Source of the DNA: Deltaproteobacteria bacterium GWC2_55_46
GTDB lineage: Bacteria > Desulfobacterota > GWC2-55-46
DNA length: 64,000 nucleotides
Assembly (NCBI GenBank): GCA_001595385.3
Contig: LVEI03000001.1
Location: forward strand, 682,001 to 746,000
Direction of reading: 5' to 3'
Shown here: one piece after another, positions 57,209 to 64,000 of the stretch
Numbering within the stretch: the stretch's first letter is position 1
Layout of the letters: the number at the start of each line of letters is the position of its first letter
Made by a program: the position numbers and the translations under genes
Notes under the pieces: model-generated
What the model was told of the DNA's origin: nothing
Database searches by the model: none
What the model saw: only the letters and a program-made list of their open reading frames with translations

Positions 57209-58366
57209 ATGAAAAACGGAATACTCGAAGAGCTCGATAGGCTTTCGGCGCTGGGGCTCAAACGCGCCCTAACCAAGGTCGAAGGCCCCCAGGGACCCAG
57301 GGTAAGGGTAGATGGCCGCGAGGTCCTGCTCATGTGCTCAAACGACTATCTCGGGCTCGCAGATCACCCGCTCGTAAAAGAAGCCGCGATAAAGGCGACC
57401 GAAAGGTGGGGCGCTGGCGCGGGTGCCTCACGCCTGGTCTCAGGCTCGATGGAGCCGCATATGATGCTCGAAGAGAGGATACGGCGGTTCAAGGGGGCTC
57501 AGGCCGCGCTCCTTTTTAACTCCGGCTATAGCGCCAACCTCGGCGCCATCAGCGCCCTTGCGGACAGGACTACCGAGATCTTCTCTGACAGGCTCAACCA
57601 CGCCTCTATCGTAGACGCCTGCGTATTGAGCAGGGCCAGGGTAAGAAGGTACCCCAACAGGGACGTCGATTCGCTCGACAGGCTCCTCAAAGCTTCCAGG
57701 GCCAAAAAAAAGCTCATAGTGACCGACAGCGTCTTCAGCATGGACGGCACTATCGCTCCTTTAAAAGAGATAATATCCCTCCTTGATAAATATAACGCCA
57801 TGCTGCTTGTGGACGACGCCCACGCCACGGGCGTACTGGGAAGCAATGGCAGGGGCAGCCTCGAAGACCTGCAATCAAGCAACCAGTCGATAATACAGAT
57901 GGGCACGCTGGGAAAGGCCCTGGGCTCTTTCGGGGCCTTCATAGCGGGGAGCAAGGATATAATAGAGTTCCTGATAACGAAATCGCGCCCCTTCATATAC
58001 ACCACGGCGTTGCCGCCTTCGGTATGCGCGGCGGCGGCAAAGGCGATCGATATAATAGAAGAGGGACCTGAGATAATAGAGCGGCTCTGGAGGAATACCC
58101 GCAGGCTTAAAAAGGGGCTTAATGACGCTGGCCTTGACACGATGGGGAGCGCTACACCCATAATACCCGTCAAGGTCGGCGACGCCAAAAAGACGATGGA
58201 GGCCTCAGGGAGGCTCCTTGAAAAGGGCGTATTCATACAGGGGATAAGGCCGCCAACAGTGCCAGAGGGCGCTTCACGCCTGAGGGCGACCGTCTCGGCG
58301 GCACATACCGATAGAGATATCGACCTGGCAGTCTCGGCTATCACAGAGGCCTTCGATGAGTGCTGA
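57209..58366 (+). CDS. bioF: 8-amino-7-oxononanoate synthase (BioF)
   Basis: PLP enzyme condensing pimeloyl-ACP (or CoA) and alanine. 385 aa: LLMCSNDYLGLADHPLVKEA, GAGASRLVSGSMEPHMMLEE, SDRLNHASIVDACVLSRARV, LLVDDAHATGVLGSNGRGS, and PLP Lys in QMGTLGKALGSFGAFIAGS. Starts 6 bp after bioB and overlaps bioH by 11 bp. Confidence 0.96.
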   Translation: MKNGILEELDRLSALGLKRALTKVEGPQGPRVRVDGREVLLMCSNDYLGLADHPLVKEAAIKATERWGAGAGASRLVSGSMEPHMMLEERIRRFKGAQAALLFNSGYSANLGAISALADRTTEIFSDRLNHASIVDACVLSRARVRRYPNRDVDSLDRLLKASRAKKKLIVTDSVFSMDGTIAPLKEIISLLDKYNAMLLVDDAHATGVLGSNGRGSLEDLQSSNQSIIQMGTLGKALGSFGAFIAGSKDIIEFLITKSRPFIYTTALPPSVCAAAAKAIDIIEEGPEIIERLWRNTRRLKKGLNDAGLDTMGSATPIIPVKVGDAKKTMEASGRLLEKGVFIQGIRPPTVPEGASRLRATVSAAHTDRDIDLAVSAITEAFDEC

Positions 58367-59132
58367 CAGGCTGATATTCGTTCACGGCTGGGCGACAGAC
58401 AGCCATGTATGGCAGGACGTTGCAAGGGAGTTCAGCTCCGTCCTTGTAGACCTTCCGGGCCATGGCGGCAAAAGGGGCTGGGACGAGGCTACTCTTGCGC
58501 CAGCGGCCGGGGAGGTATCAGAGCGTATGAAAGGCCTTGAGGGGGAGGCTATAGGCGTTGGCTGGTCCCTTGGGTCGCAAGCTCTAATGACAGCGGCCCT
58601 GAAGCAGAGGTTCAGGGCCCTCATACTCGTCGGCTCTACCCCATGCTTCGTCGAGAAAGACGACTTCCATTGGGGGCAGTCAAAGGCGCTGGTCAAGAGG
58701 ATGATACTGGACATGAAAAAGGACCCGGCATCGACCGTAGACAGGTTCTACGCCCTCAACTTTACCGCGGAAGAGGCCGGCAGCCCTGAGGCCCGCGCCT
58801 TTATCGAGAGGTACAGATACCCCGGCCCGATATCATGCGAGGGCGATATTCCTGGCTGCTTCCCGACTTTCAAGTATGACGAGGTCACACGGGCGCTTGA
58901 AGCCCTGTATTTGACAGACCTGAGAAAAGAGATAACCGCGATAGATATACCCGTCCTCCTGGTCCACGGCAACAATGATGCCGTCTGCCCGGTTGGCGCG
59001 GCAGAGTACATGGCCCACAGGATAAAGGGGGCCAGGCTTGAGGTATTCGAGGGCGCGGGCCACGCCCCTTTCATCACGGAGCGCGAGAGGTTTATCACGG
59101 TCCTTAAAAGGTTTCTCGGTTCTATCGGGTAA
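58356..59132 (+). CDS. bioH: pimeloyl-ACP methyl ester esterase (BioH)
   Basis: Alpha/beta hydrolase that frees pimeloyl-ACP from its methyl ester. 258 aa: RLIFVHGWATDSHVWQDVAR, nucleophile elbow GWSLGSQ (Ser), LLVHGNNDAVCPV with Asp, and catalytic His in GAGHAPFIT. The operon place between bioF and bioC supports BioH rather than another hydrolase. Confidence 0.92.
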   Translation: MSADRLIFVHGWATDSHVWQDVAREFSSVLVDLPGHGGKRGWDEATLAPAAGEVSERMKGLEGEAIGVGWSLGSQALMTAALKQRFRALILVGSTPCFVEKDDFHWGQSKALVKRMILDMKKDPASTVDRFYALNFTAEEAGSPEARAFIERYRYPGPISCEGDIPGCFPTFKYDEVTRALEALYLTDLRKEITAIDIPVLLVHGNNDAVCPVGAAEYMAHRIKGARLEVFEGAGHAPFITERERFITVLKRFLGSIG

Positions 59133-59140
59133 CGATTAAA

Positions 59141-59929
59141 ATGCTAAAGACATCTATCGATAAAGGGATGATAAAAAGGTCTTTTTCGCGGGCCGCCTCT
59201 ACCTATGACGAGTTCTCCTCTTTTCAGAAGGAGACCGCTGAAGAGGTCTCAAGGAGGCTTGCGTCCCTGGTAGAAAACGGAGAAGCACCCTCTGTCCTCG
59301 ACATCGGCTGCGGCACAGGAAGGCTCATGGGGCTTATAAACGCTTCAATCCCCGGGGCACGGGTCTTTGCCTGTGACATCGCCTTCCCCATGCTCCTGAA
59401 GACGCGTGAAAACAACGGGCCCTCGTGCTCAGGCCTTGTAGCCTCGGAGTGCGAATCGCTCCCTTTCATCGATTCATCGTTCGATATAGCCGCCTCAAGC
59501 CTGACCTTCCAGTGGGCTGAGCTTTCAGCAGCCTTCTCCGAGGCCGCGCGTGTGCTTGAAAAAAGCGGCCTCTTTATCTTCTCCACACTAGGCCCAGAAA
59601 CGTTAAAGGAAATAAGGGAGTGCTATCCCGGCTATCATGGGCTTGAGTTCAACAATTGTGATGAGATAGAAAACGGGCTTAAGGCCGCCGGCCTTGACCC
59701 CCTTTTTATTGAGAAGCGCATAGTAAGAAAGAGATACGCAAACCTCATGGAGCTTCTGAGGACCCTTAAATACATAGGCGCATCCCCTCCGCTCGAATGC
59801 GGCAAGGGGCTTTCGCCTGGAAGGGCGCTTAAAGAGGCCGGGAGGTCATACGCCAGGATGTTCGCTAGCGCCGACGGAGGCGTATACGCGACTTACGAAC
59901 TTATGATAGCCGCCGCGAGGAAGCCTTAA
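59141..59929 (+). CDS. bioC: malonyl-ACP O-methyltransferase (BioC)
   Basis: SAM-dependent methyltransferase that starts pimelate synthesis by methylating malonyl-ACP. 262 aa: the BioC N-terminus KRSFSRAASTYDEFSSFQKE, SAM motif VLDIGCGTGRLMGLI, ACDIAFPMLLKTRE, SSLTFQWAELSAAFSEAARV, FSTLGPETLKEIRE. Located 8 bp after bioH and 4 bp before bioA. Confidence 0.95.
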   Translation: MLKTSIDKGMIKRSFSRAASTYDEFSSFQKETAEEVSRRLASLVENGEAPSVLDIGCGTGRLMGLINASIPGARVFACDIAFPMLLKTRENNGPSCSGLVASECESLPFIDSSFDIAASSLTFQWAELSAAFSEAARVLEKSGLFIFSTLGPETLKEIRECYPGYHGLEFNNCDEIENGLKAAGLDPLFIEKRIVRKRYANLMELLRTLKYIGASPPLECGKGLSPGRALKEAGRSYARMFASADGGVYATYELMIAAARKP

Positions 59930-59933
59930 CCAT

Positions 59934-61292
59934 ATGAAAAAGAAGACATCACGCCTTATAGCCCTTGACCGGAAATACGTCTGGCACCCGTTCACCCAGA
60001 TGAAAGAGTGGACTGCGACCGACCCGCTCATAATCGAACGGGCGCAGGGCAACTACCTCATAGATACTGAGGGCAGGCGCTACCTCGACGGGGTCTCGTC
60101 GCTCTGGGTCAACGTCCACGGCCACAGGAAAAAGGAGATCGACAGGGCGATAAAAGAGCAGCTTGGGCGCATCTCCCATTCAACGCTCCTGGGCCTCGGC
60201 AACACCCCTTCGATAGAGCTGGCCGAAAGGCTTGTAAATATCGCCCCCAGGGGGCTTACAAAGGTATTTTTCTCTGATAACGGCTCTACCGCCGTGGAGA
60301 TAGCCCTCAAGATGGCCTTCCAGTACTGGGAACAGTCCGGGAAGGCGGATAAGAAAAAGTTCATCGCCTTTACCGGCGCGTACCACGGGGACACCTTCGG
60401 CTCCATGAGCGTCGGGGAAATAGATATCTTCGTAAAGAAGTACCGGCCACTCCTTTTCAGCGCCTTCCGCGCCCCGTACCCCTATTGCTACAGGTGCCCT
60501 CTCAAGAAAAACTACCCTGACTGCAAGACAGGTTGCCTCGATGTCTTTGAAGAGACCTTGAAGAGGCATCACGAGGAAATAGCCGCCTGCGTTATAGAGC
60601 CCCTCCTGCAGGGCGCGGCTGGCATGGTCACCTCCCCTCCAGGGTTTCTGAAAGAGGTAAGACGGCTCACAAGAAAGTACGGGGTGCTCCTCATAGCCGA
60701 CGAGGTGGCAACAGGCTTCGGCAGGACCGGCGCCATGTTCGCCTGCGACATTGAGATGGTCAGCCCGGATTTCCTCTGCCTTGCCAAAGGGATAACAGGC
60801 GGCTACATGCCTCTGGCGGCCACCTTGACGACTGAGAAGGTCTATAAGGCATTTCTCGGAAGATATGAAGATTACAGGAGTTTTTTCCACGGCCATACCT
60901 ACACGGGAAACCCGCTCGGTTGCGCGGCTGCCCTTGCCAACCTCGATATCTTCGAGAAGGAGAAGGTGCTATATGCGCTTTTACCAAAGATAGACCTCTT
61001 CAAAAAAATGCTTCAGGGTTTTAACGGGCTTAAGCACGCAGGCGACATAAGGCAGACAGGCCTTGTCGCCGGGGTCGAGCTGGTAAAGGACAGGCTTACA
61101 AAAGAGCCATACCCGGCGAAGAAGAGGGTTGGCTACAGGGCATGCCTCAACATGAGGAAGTATGGAGTAATCCTTCGCCCGCTTGGGGACGTCATAGTCA
61201 TCATGCCTCCCCTCAGCATAAAGACCTCAGAGCTTAAAAAAATAATGGCAGCGGCCTATAGGGGAATAAAGGAGACGACCGAAGGACTGTGA
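59934..61292 (+). CDS. bioA: DAPA aminotransferase (BioA)
   Basis: Adenosylmethionine-8-amino-7-oxononanoate aminotransferase, PLP class III. 452 aa: KYVWHPFTQMKEW, LDGVSSLWVNVHGHRKKEID, VFFSDNGSTAVEIALKMAFQ, TGAYHGDTFGSMSVGEID, LIADEVATGFGRTGAMFACD, PLP Lys in LAKGITGGYMPLAATL, and FFHGHTYTGNPLGCAAALAN. Ends with a four-base overlap onto bioD. Confidence 0.97.
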   Translation: MKKKTSRLIALDRKYVWHPFTQMKEWTATDPLIIERAQGNYLIDTEGRRYLDGVSSLWVNVHGHRKKEIDRAIKEQLGRISHSTLLGLGNTPSIELAERLVNIAPRGLTKVFFSDNGSTAVEIALKMAFQYWEQSGKADKKKFIAFTGAYHGDTFGSMSVGEIDIFVKKYRPLLFSAFRAPYPYCYRCPLKKNYPDCKTGCLDVFEETLKRHHEEIAACVIEPLLQGAAGMVTSPPGFLKEVRRLTRKYGVLLIADEVATGFGRTGAMFACDIEMVSPDFLCLAKGITGGYMPLAATLTTEKVYKAFLGRYEDYRSFFHGHTYTGNPLGCAAALANLDIFEKEKVLYALLPKIDLFKKMLQGFNGLKHAGDIRQTGLVAGVELVKDRLTKEPYPAKKRVGYRACLNMRKYGVILRPLGDVIVIMPPLSIKTSELKKIMAAAYRGIKETTEGL

Positions 61293-61987
61293 AGCGGGGC
61301 TTTTTCATAACCGGGACAGACACAGGGGTCGGAAAGACCGAGGCGGCATGCCTGCTTGCGAGGTCTTTCAGGGGCGCCGGGTTGCGTGTCGGGGTCATGA
61401 AGCCTGTAGAGACCGGGTGCCCTGAAAGTGACGGGAAGCTCGTGCCAGTCGACGCGCTTAAGCTCCAGGAGGCCGCTGGCTCAGAGGCCAGGCTTGAGAT
61501 AATTAACCCATACAGGCTCCCGCTACCCTTATCGCCTCAGACAGCATCAGAGCATTTCGATATAACCATCGAATTTGAAAAGATTAAATCCTGTTACGAA
61601 GAGCTATCGATAGATAGTGATATCATGTTGATAGAAGGCGCCGGAGGCCTCCTTGTGCCTGTCTCCGAAGGCAGGAGCATGGCTGACCTCGCCCTCTCGC
61701 TTGGCCTGCCCGTCATCGTAGTTGCGGCAAACAGGCTTGGCGCGATAAACCACACCCTCCTTACCGTCAGATGCGCCATCTCAATGGGGCTTAACGTTGC
61801 CGGCGTCATACTAAACAACGCCACACCGGAAGACAACGACATAAGCCGTGGATATAACCGGGCCGATATCGCACGCCTCTGTCAAGCCCCCCTCTTATTC
61901 GAGATCCCTTTCAGCGACAGAAAAAAAGAGGCCCCCTTCCTTCTGGAAGAGGGCCTCTTGTCTGACCTTTTAAGCAGAGCTACTTAA
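61289..61987 (+). CDS. bioD: dethiobiotin synthetase (BioD)
   Basis: ATP-dependent carboxylase forming the ureido ring. 232 aa. GTG start at 61289 overlapping the bioA stop; P-loop-like FFITGTDTGVGKTEAACLLA, MKPVETGCPESDGKLVPVDA, MLIEGAGGLLVPVSEGRSMA, VVAANRLGAINHTLLTVRCA. Last gene of the operon; a 70 bp gap then separates it from convergent aconitase. Confidence 0.95.
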   Translation: MKRGFFITGTDTGVGKTEAACLLARSFRGAGLRVGVMKPVETGCPESDGKLVPVDALKLQEAAGSEARLEIINPYRLPLPLSPQTASEHFDITIEFEKIKSCYEELSIDSDIMLIEGAGGLLVPVSEGRSMADLALSLGLPVIVVAANRLGAINHTLLTVRCAISMGLNVAGVILNNATPEDNDISRGYNRADIARLCQAPLLFEIPFSDRKKEAPFLLEEGLLSDLLSRAT

Positions 61988-62060
61988 TTAGCGCATCAAG
62001 ACAAAGCAGACCAAGGCGAACAGAAGAGCAACGCAGGCATGCCTCAGTCTCGTGGCTGCG

Positions 62061-63992
62061 TTACTTGGCCGCGGTCGTGTAGTTAAGCGTGCCTCCGGCA
62101 AGTATCGTCTCTACCTGCCTGGGCGAGTACCCGTGCTTGAGCTTAACATCCGTACCCTTTGACACGTTCCTCATTATGACCGTATCACCGGAGGTAAGCC
62201 CCTGCCTCAAGCCAGGCATCTCAAGCTCGTCCCCGTCCTCGATAGAATCGTAGTCAGCCGGGGTGGCGAAGGTAAGCGGCAGTATGCCGAAGTTCACCAG
62301 GTTGTCCTTGTGGATCCTCGCGAAGCTCTTCGCGACTATCGCCTTAATGCCAAGGTACATCGGGCAGAGCGCCGCGTGTTCGCGGGACGAGCCCTGGCCG
62401 TAGTTCTCTCCGCCGACCACGAACCCGCCGCCAGCGGCCTTCGCCTTCTCATGGAACTGTGCGTCTATCTGCGAAAAGACGCTCTCGGAGTACTTTGGCA
62501 CGTTAGAGCGGTACTTGAGCCACGTGCCCGCGGGCGTGATATGGTCTGTGGTGATGTTGTCCCCGAGCTTTATGAGGACCTTGCCTTTAAGAACATCGGG
62601 AAGGGGCGACTGCTTGGGGAGCTCTTTTATGTTCGGTCCGCGCGAGATATTGACCTTTGAAGGGTCCTTCGCTGGCGCGACTACCATAGAGTCGTCGATA
62701 AGGAACTTTGCAGGCATCTTGACCTTGGGGAACTTGCCGAGCTTCCTCGGGTCGGTTATGACGCCGTAGATGGCGGCGGCCACGGCGACCTCGGGGCTGC
62801 AGAGGTAGACCTTGCCGTCCTTGGTCCCCGACCTTCCCTCGAAGTTCCTGTTGAAGGTACGAAGAGAGACGCCGCCGGACGGGGGCGACTGGCCGTTTCC
62901 GATGCAGGGGCCGCAAGTGGCCTCGAGGATCCTCGCGCCTGACTCGATCAGATGCGAAAGCCCCTTGTTCAGCGCCATCATGTCGAGCACCTGCTTGGAG
63001 CCAGGGGAGATGGTCATGCTCACGTCAGGGTGCACCTTGAAGCCGCCCTTGTGGAAGACCTCGGAAACGAGCATCAGGTCCCTGTATGAAGAGTTGGTGC
63101 AGCTTCCCACGCATACCTGGTCGACCTTGAGCCCTTCTATCTCGGAGACCTTGCAGACCTGGTCGGGCATGTGGGGCTTCGCTATCATAGGCTCGAGCTT
63201 CGAGAGGTTTATCTCGATAGTCTCGTCGTATTTTGCATCCTCGTCGGCCTTAAGCTCTATCCAGTCAGATTCCCTGCCCTGCGCCTCGAGGAACGCCTTT
63301 GTCACATCGTCAGAGGGGAATACCGAGGTGGTCGCGCCTAGCTCGGCGCCCATGTTGGTGATGGTAGCCCTCTCAGGCACGGTGAGGCTTGCGACACCCT
63401 CGCCGCCGTACTCGATGACCTTGCCTACACCACCCTTAACCGTCATCTTTCTCAGCAGCTCGAGGATGACGTCCTTGGCAGAGACCCAGGGCTTCAATTT
63501 GCCCTTGAGGTTCACGAGCACTACCTTGGGGTATACGAGGTTAAAGGGGCCGCCGCCGAGAGCCACCGCCACGTCGAGGCCGCCCGCGCCTATGGCCAGC
63601 ATGCCTATGCCGCCGCCGGTCGGTGTGTGGCTGTCGGAGCCGAGCATGGTCTTGCCGGGCTTCCCGAACCTCTCGAGATGGACCTGGTGGCATATGCCGT
63701 TGCCGGGCTTCGAGAAGTATATGCCGTACTTCGAGGCGAGTGTCTGGAGGAACCTGTGGTCGTCGGCGTTCTCAAAGCCGCCGTACTGCAGGGTGTTGTG
63801 GTCGACATAGCTCACCGAGATCTCTGTTTTGACCCTTGGCACGCCCATCGCCTCAAACTGCAGGTACGCCATCGTACCTGTGGCGTCCTGAGTAATGGTC
63901 TGGTCTATCCTGATGTTTACTTCTTTCCCCTGTACAGGCTCGCCTGATACAAGATGGCTGTCGATCAGCTTATGCGCAACGCTCTTGCCCAC
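62061..63992 (-). CDS. acn: aconitate hydratase
   Basis: TCA-cycle enzyme interconverting citrate and isocitrate with a 4Fe-4S cluster. 643 aa: RIDQTITQDATGTMAYLQFE, LGSDSHTPTGGGIGMLAIGA, cluster Cys in QVCVGSCTNSSYRDL and ATCGPCIGNGQSPP, TTDHITPAGTWLKYRSN, and NYGQGSSREHAALCPMYLGI. Start GTG at 63992 (MGKSVAHKLIDSHL) fits relatives, but the window ends 8 bp upstream, so a further upstream start cannot be excluded. Length matches the short bacterial/mitochondrial-type aconitases, not the 890-aa AcnA. Confidence 0.94.
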   Translation of the reverse strand: MGKSVAHKLIDSHLVSGEPVQGKEVNIRIDQTITQDATGTMAYLQFEAMGVPRVKTEISVSYVDHNTLQYGGFENADDHRFLQTLASKYGIYFSKPGNGICHQVHLERFGKPGKTMLGSDSHTPTGGGIGMLAIGAGGLDVAVALGGGPFNLVYPKVVLVNLKGKLKPWVSAKDVILELLRKMTVKGGVGKVIEYGGEGVASLTVPERATITNMGAELGATTSVFPSDDVTKAFLEAQGRESDWIELKADEDAKYDETIEINLSKLEPMIAKPHMPDQVCKVSEIEGLKVDQVCVGSCTNSSYRDLMLVSEVFHKGGFKVHPDVSMTISPGSKQVLDMMALNKGLSHLIESGARILEATCGPCIGNGQSPPSGGVSLRTFNRNFEGRSGTKDGKVYLCSPEVAVAAAIYGVITDPRKLGKFPKVKMPAKFLIDDSMVVAPAKDPSKVNISRGPNIKELPKQSPLPDVLKGKVLIKLGDNITTDHITPAGTWLKYRSNVPKYSESVFSQIDAQFHEKAKAAGGGFVVGGENYGQGSSREHAALCPMYLGIKAIVAKSFARIHKDNLVNFGILPLTFATPADYDSIEDGDELEMPGLRQGLTSGDTVIMRNVSKGTDVKLKHGYSPRQVETILAGGTLNYTTAAK

Positions 63993-64000
63993 GATAGCTA

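Noticed and set aside
62812-63810. 332-codon frame opposite aconitase
   Set aside because: Antisense shadow of a well-supported gene; no domain, low-complexity Ser/Pro composition.

Overview
The window looks like a chromosomal segment of a Gram-negative, respiring and probably denitrifying bacterium. It encodes Kdo biosynthesis (kdsB, kdsA, kdsD), an AsmA protein, outer-membrane barrels, a LapA/LapB-type LPS regulator, a heme-copper oxidase, a cytochrome cd1 nitrite reductase with heme d1 synthesis genes, aconitase and a full biotin operon. Gene content would fit a deltaproteobacterial (Desulfobacterota) or Nitrospirota-like lineage, but nothing in the sequence fixes the taxon.

Layout. 1-1368: ba3-type heme-copper oxidase operon on the minus strand, leaving the window inside subunit I. 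1369-2121: dispersed-repeat mosaic. 2122-3348: outer-membrane porin. 3708-8291: kdsB-pyrG-kdsA-kdsD cluster on the minus strand, with small repeat elements abutting or forming gene ends. 8492-8578: tRNA-Leu(CAA).

8538-19002: a compact 10.5 kb integrated element in the 3' half of that tRNA-Leu, flanked by att copies. All its genes are on the minus strand: tyrosine integrase, a probable ADP-ribosyltransferase, an unknown protein, an AlpA/excisionase-like protein, a primase-polymerase/ATPase followed directly by an iteron array (likely origin), small unknowns, an IS30 insertion, a scaffold-like protein, a P22-type coat protein and four tiny coupled genes ending at a terminator. No terminase, portal, tail, lysis or phage repressor gene is visible, so the layout resembles a phage satellite more than a whole prophage. 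This is the most novel-looking part of the window.

19175-22430: a lipoprotein/membrane protein pair, an orphan higA beside a higB remnant truncated at a dispersed repeat, and an AsmA-like protein. 22684-24732: SLBB polysaccharide export protein. 24784-34148: heme d1/nitrite reductase region. nirF, nirJ and a diheme cytochrome run leftward; nirE, two siroheme-decarboxylase-type genes and nirN run rightward; nirS lies apart and convergent. Together they would make heme d1 from uroporphyrinogen III via siroheme and build periplasmic NirS.

34814-45662: mixed envelope and hypothetical genes: TIGR03545/TIGR03546 pair, an exported AlgH-like protein, CBS protein, a UDG-like protein, a YhaM-like nuclease, a sugar epimerase and two secreted paralogues. 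A 300 bp zone (39949-40248) is packed with long perfect stems, suggesting structured RNA. 45869-47760: rtcB-archease. 48421-52910: nadD-rsfS-rlmH-lapAB-gpmI on the minus strand. 53052-56085: rarA, def and two tandem-ACT proteins. 56127-61987: BirA-type operator and bioBFHCAD. 62061-63992: aconitase on the minus strand.
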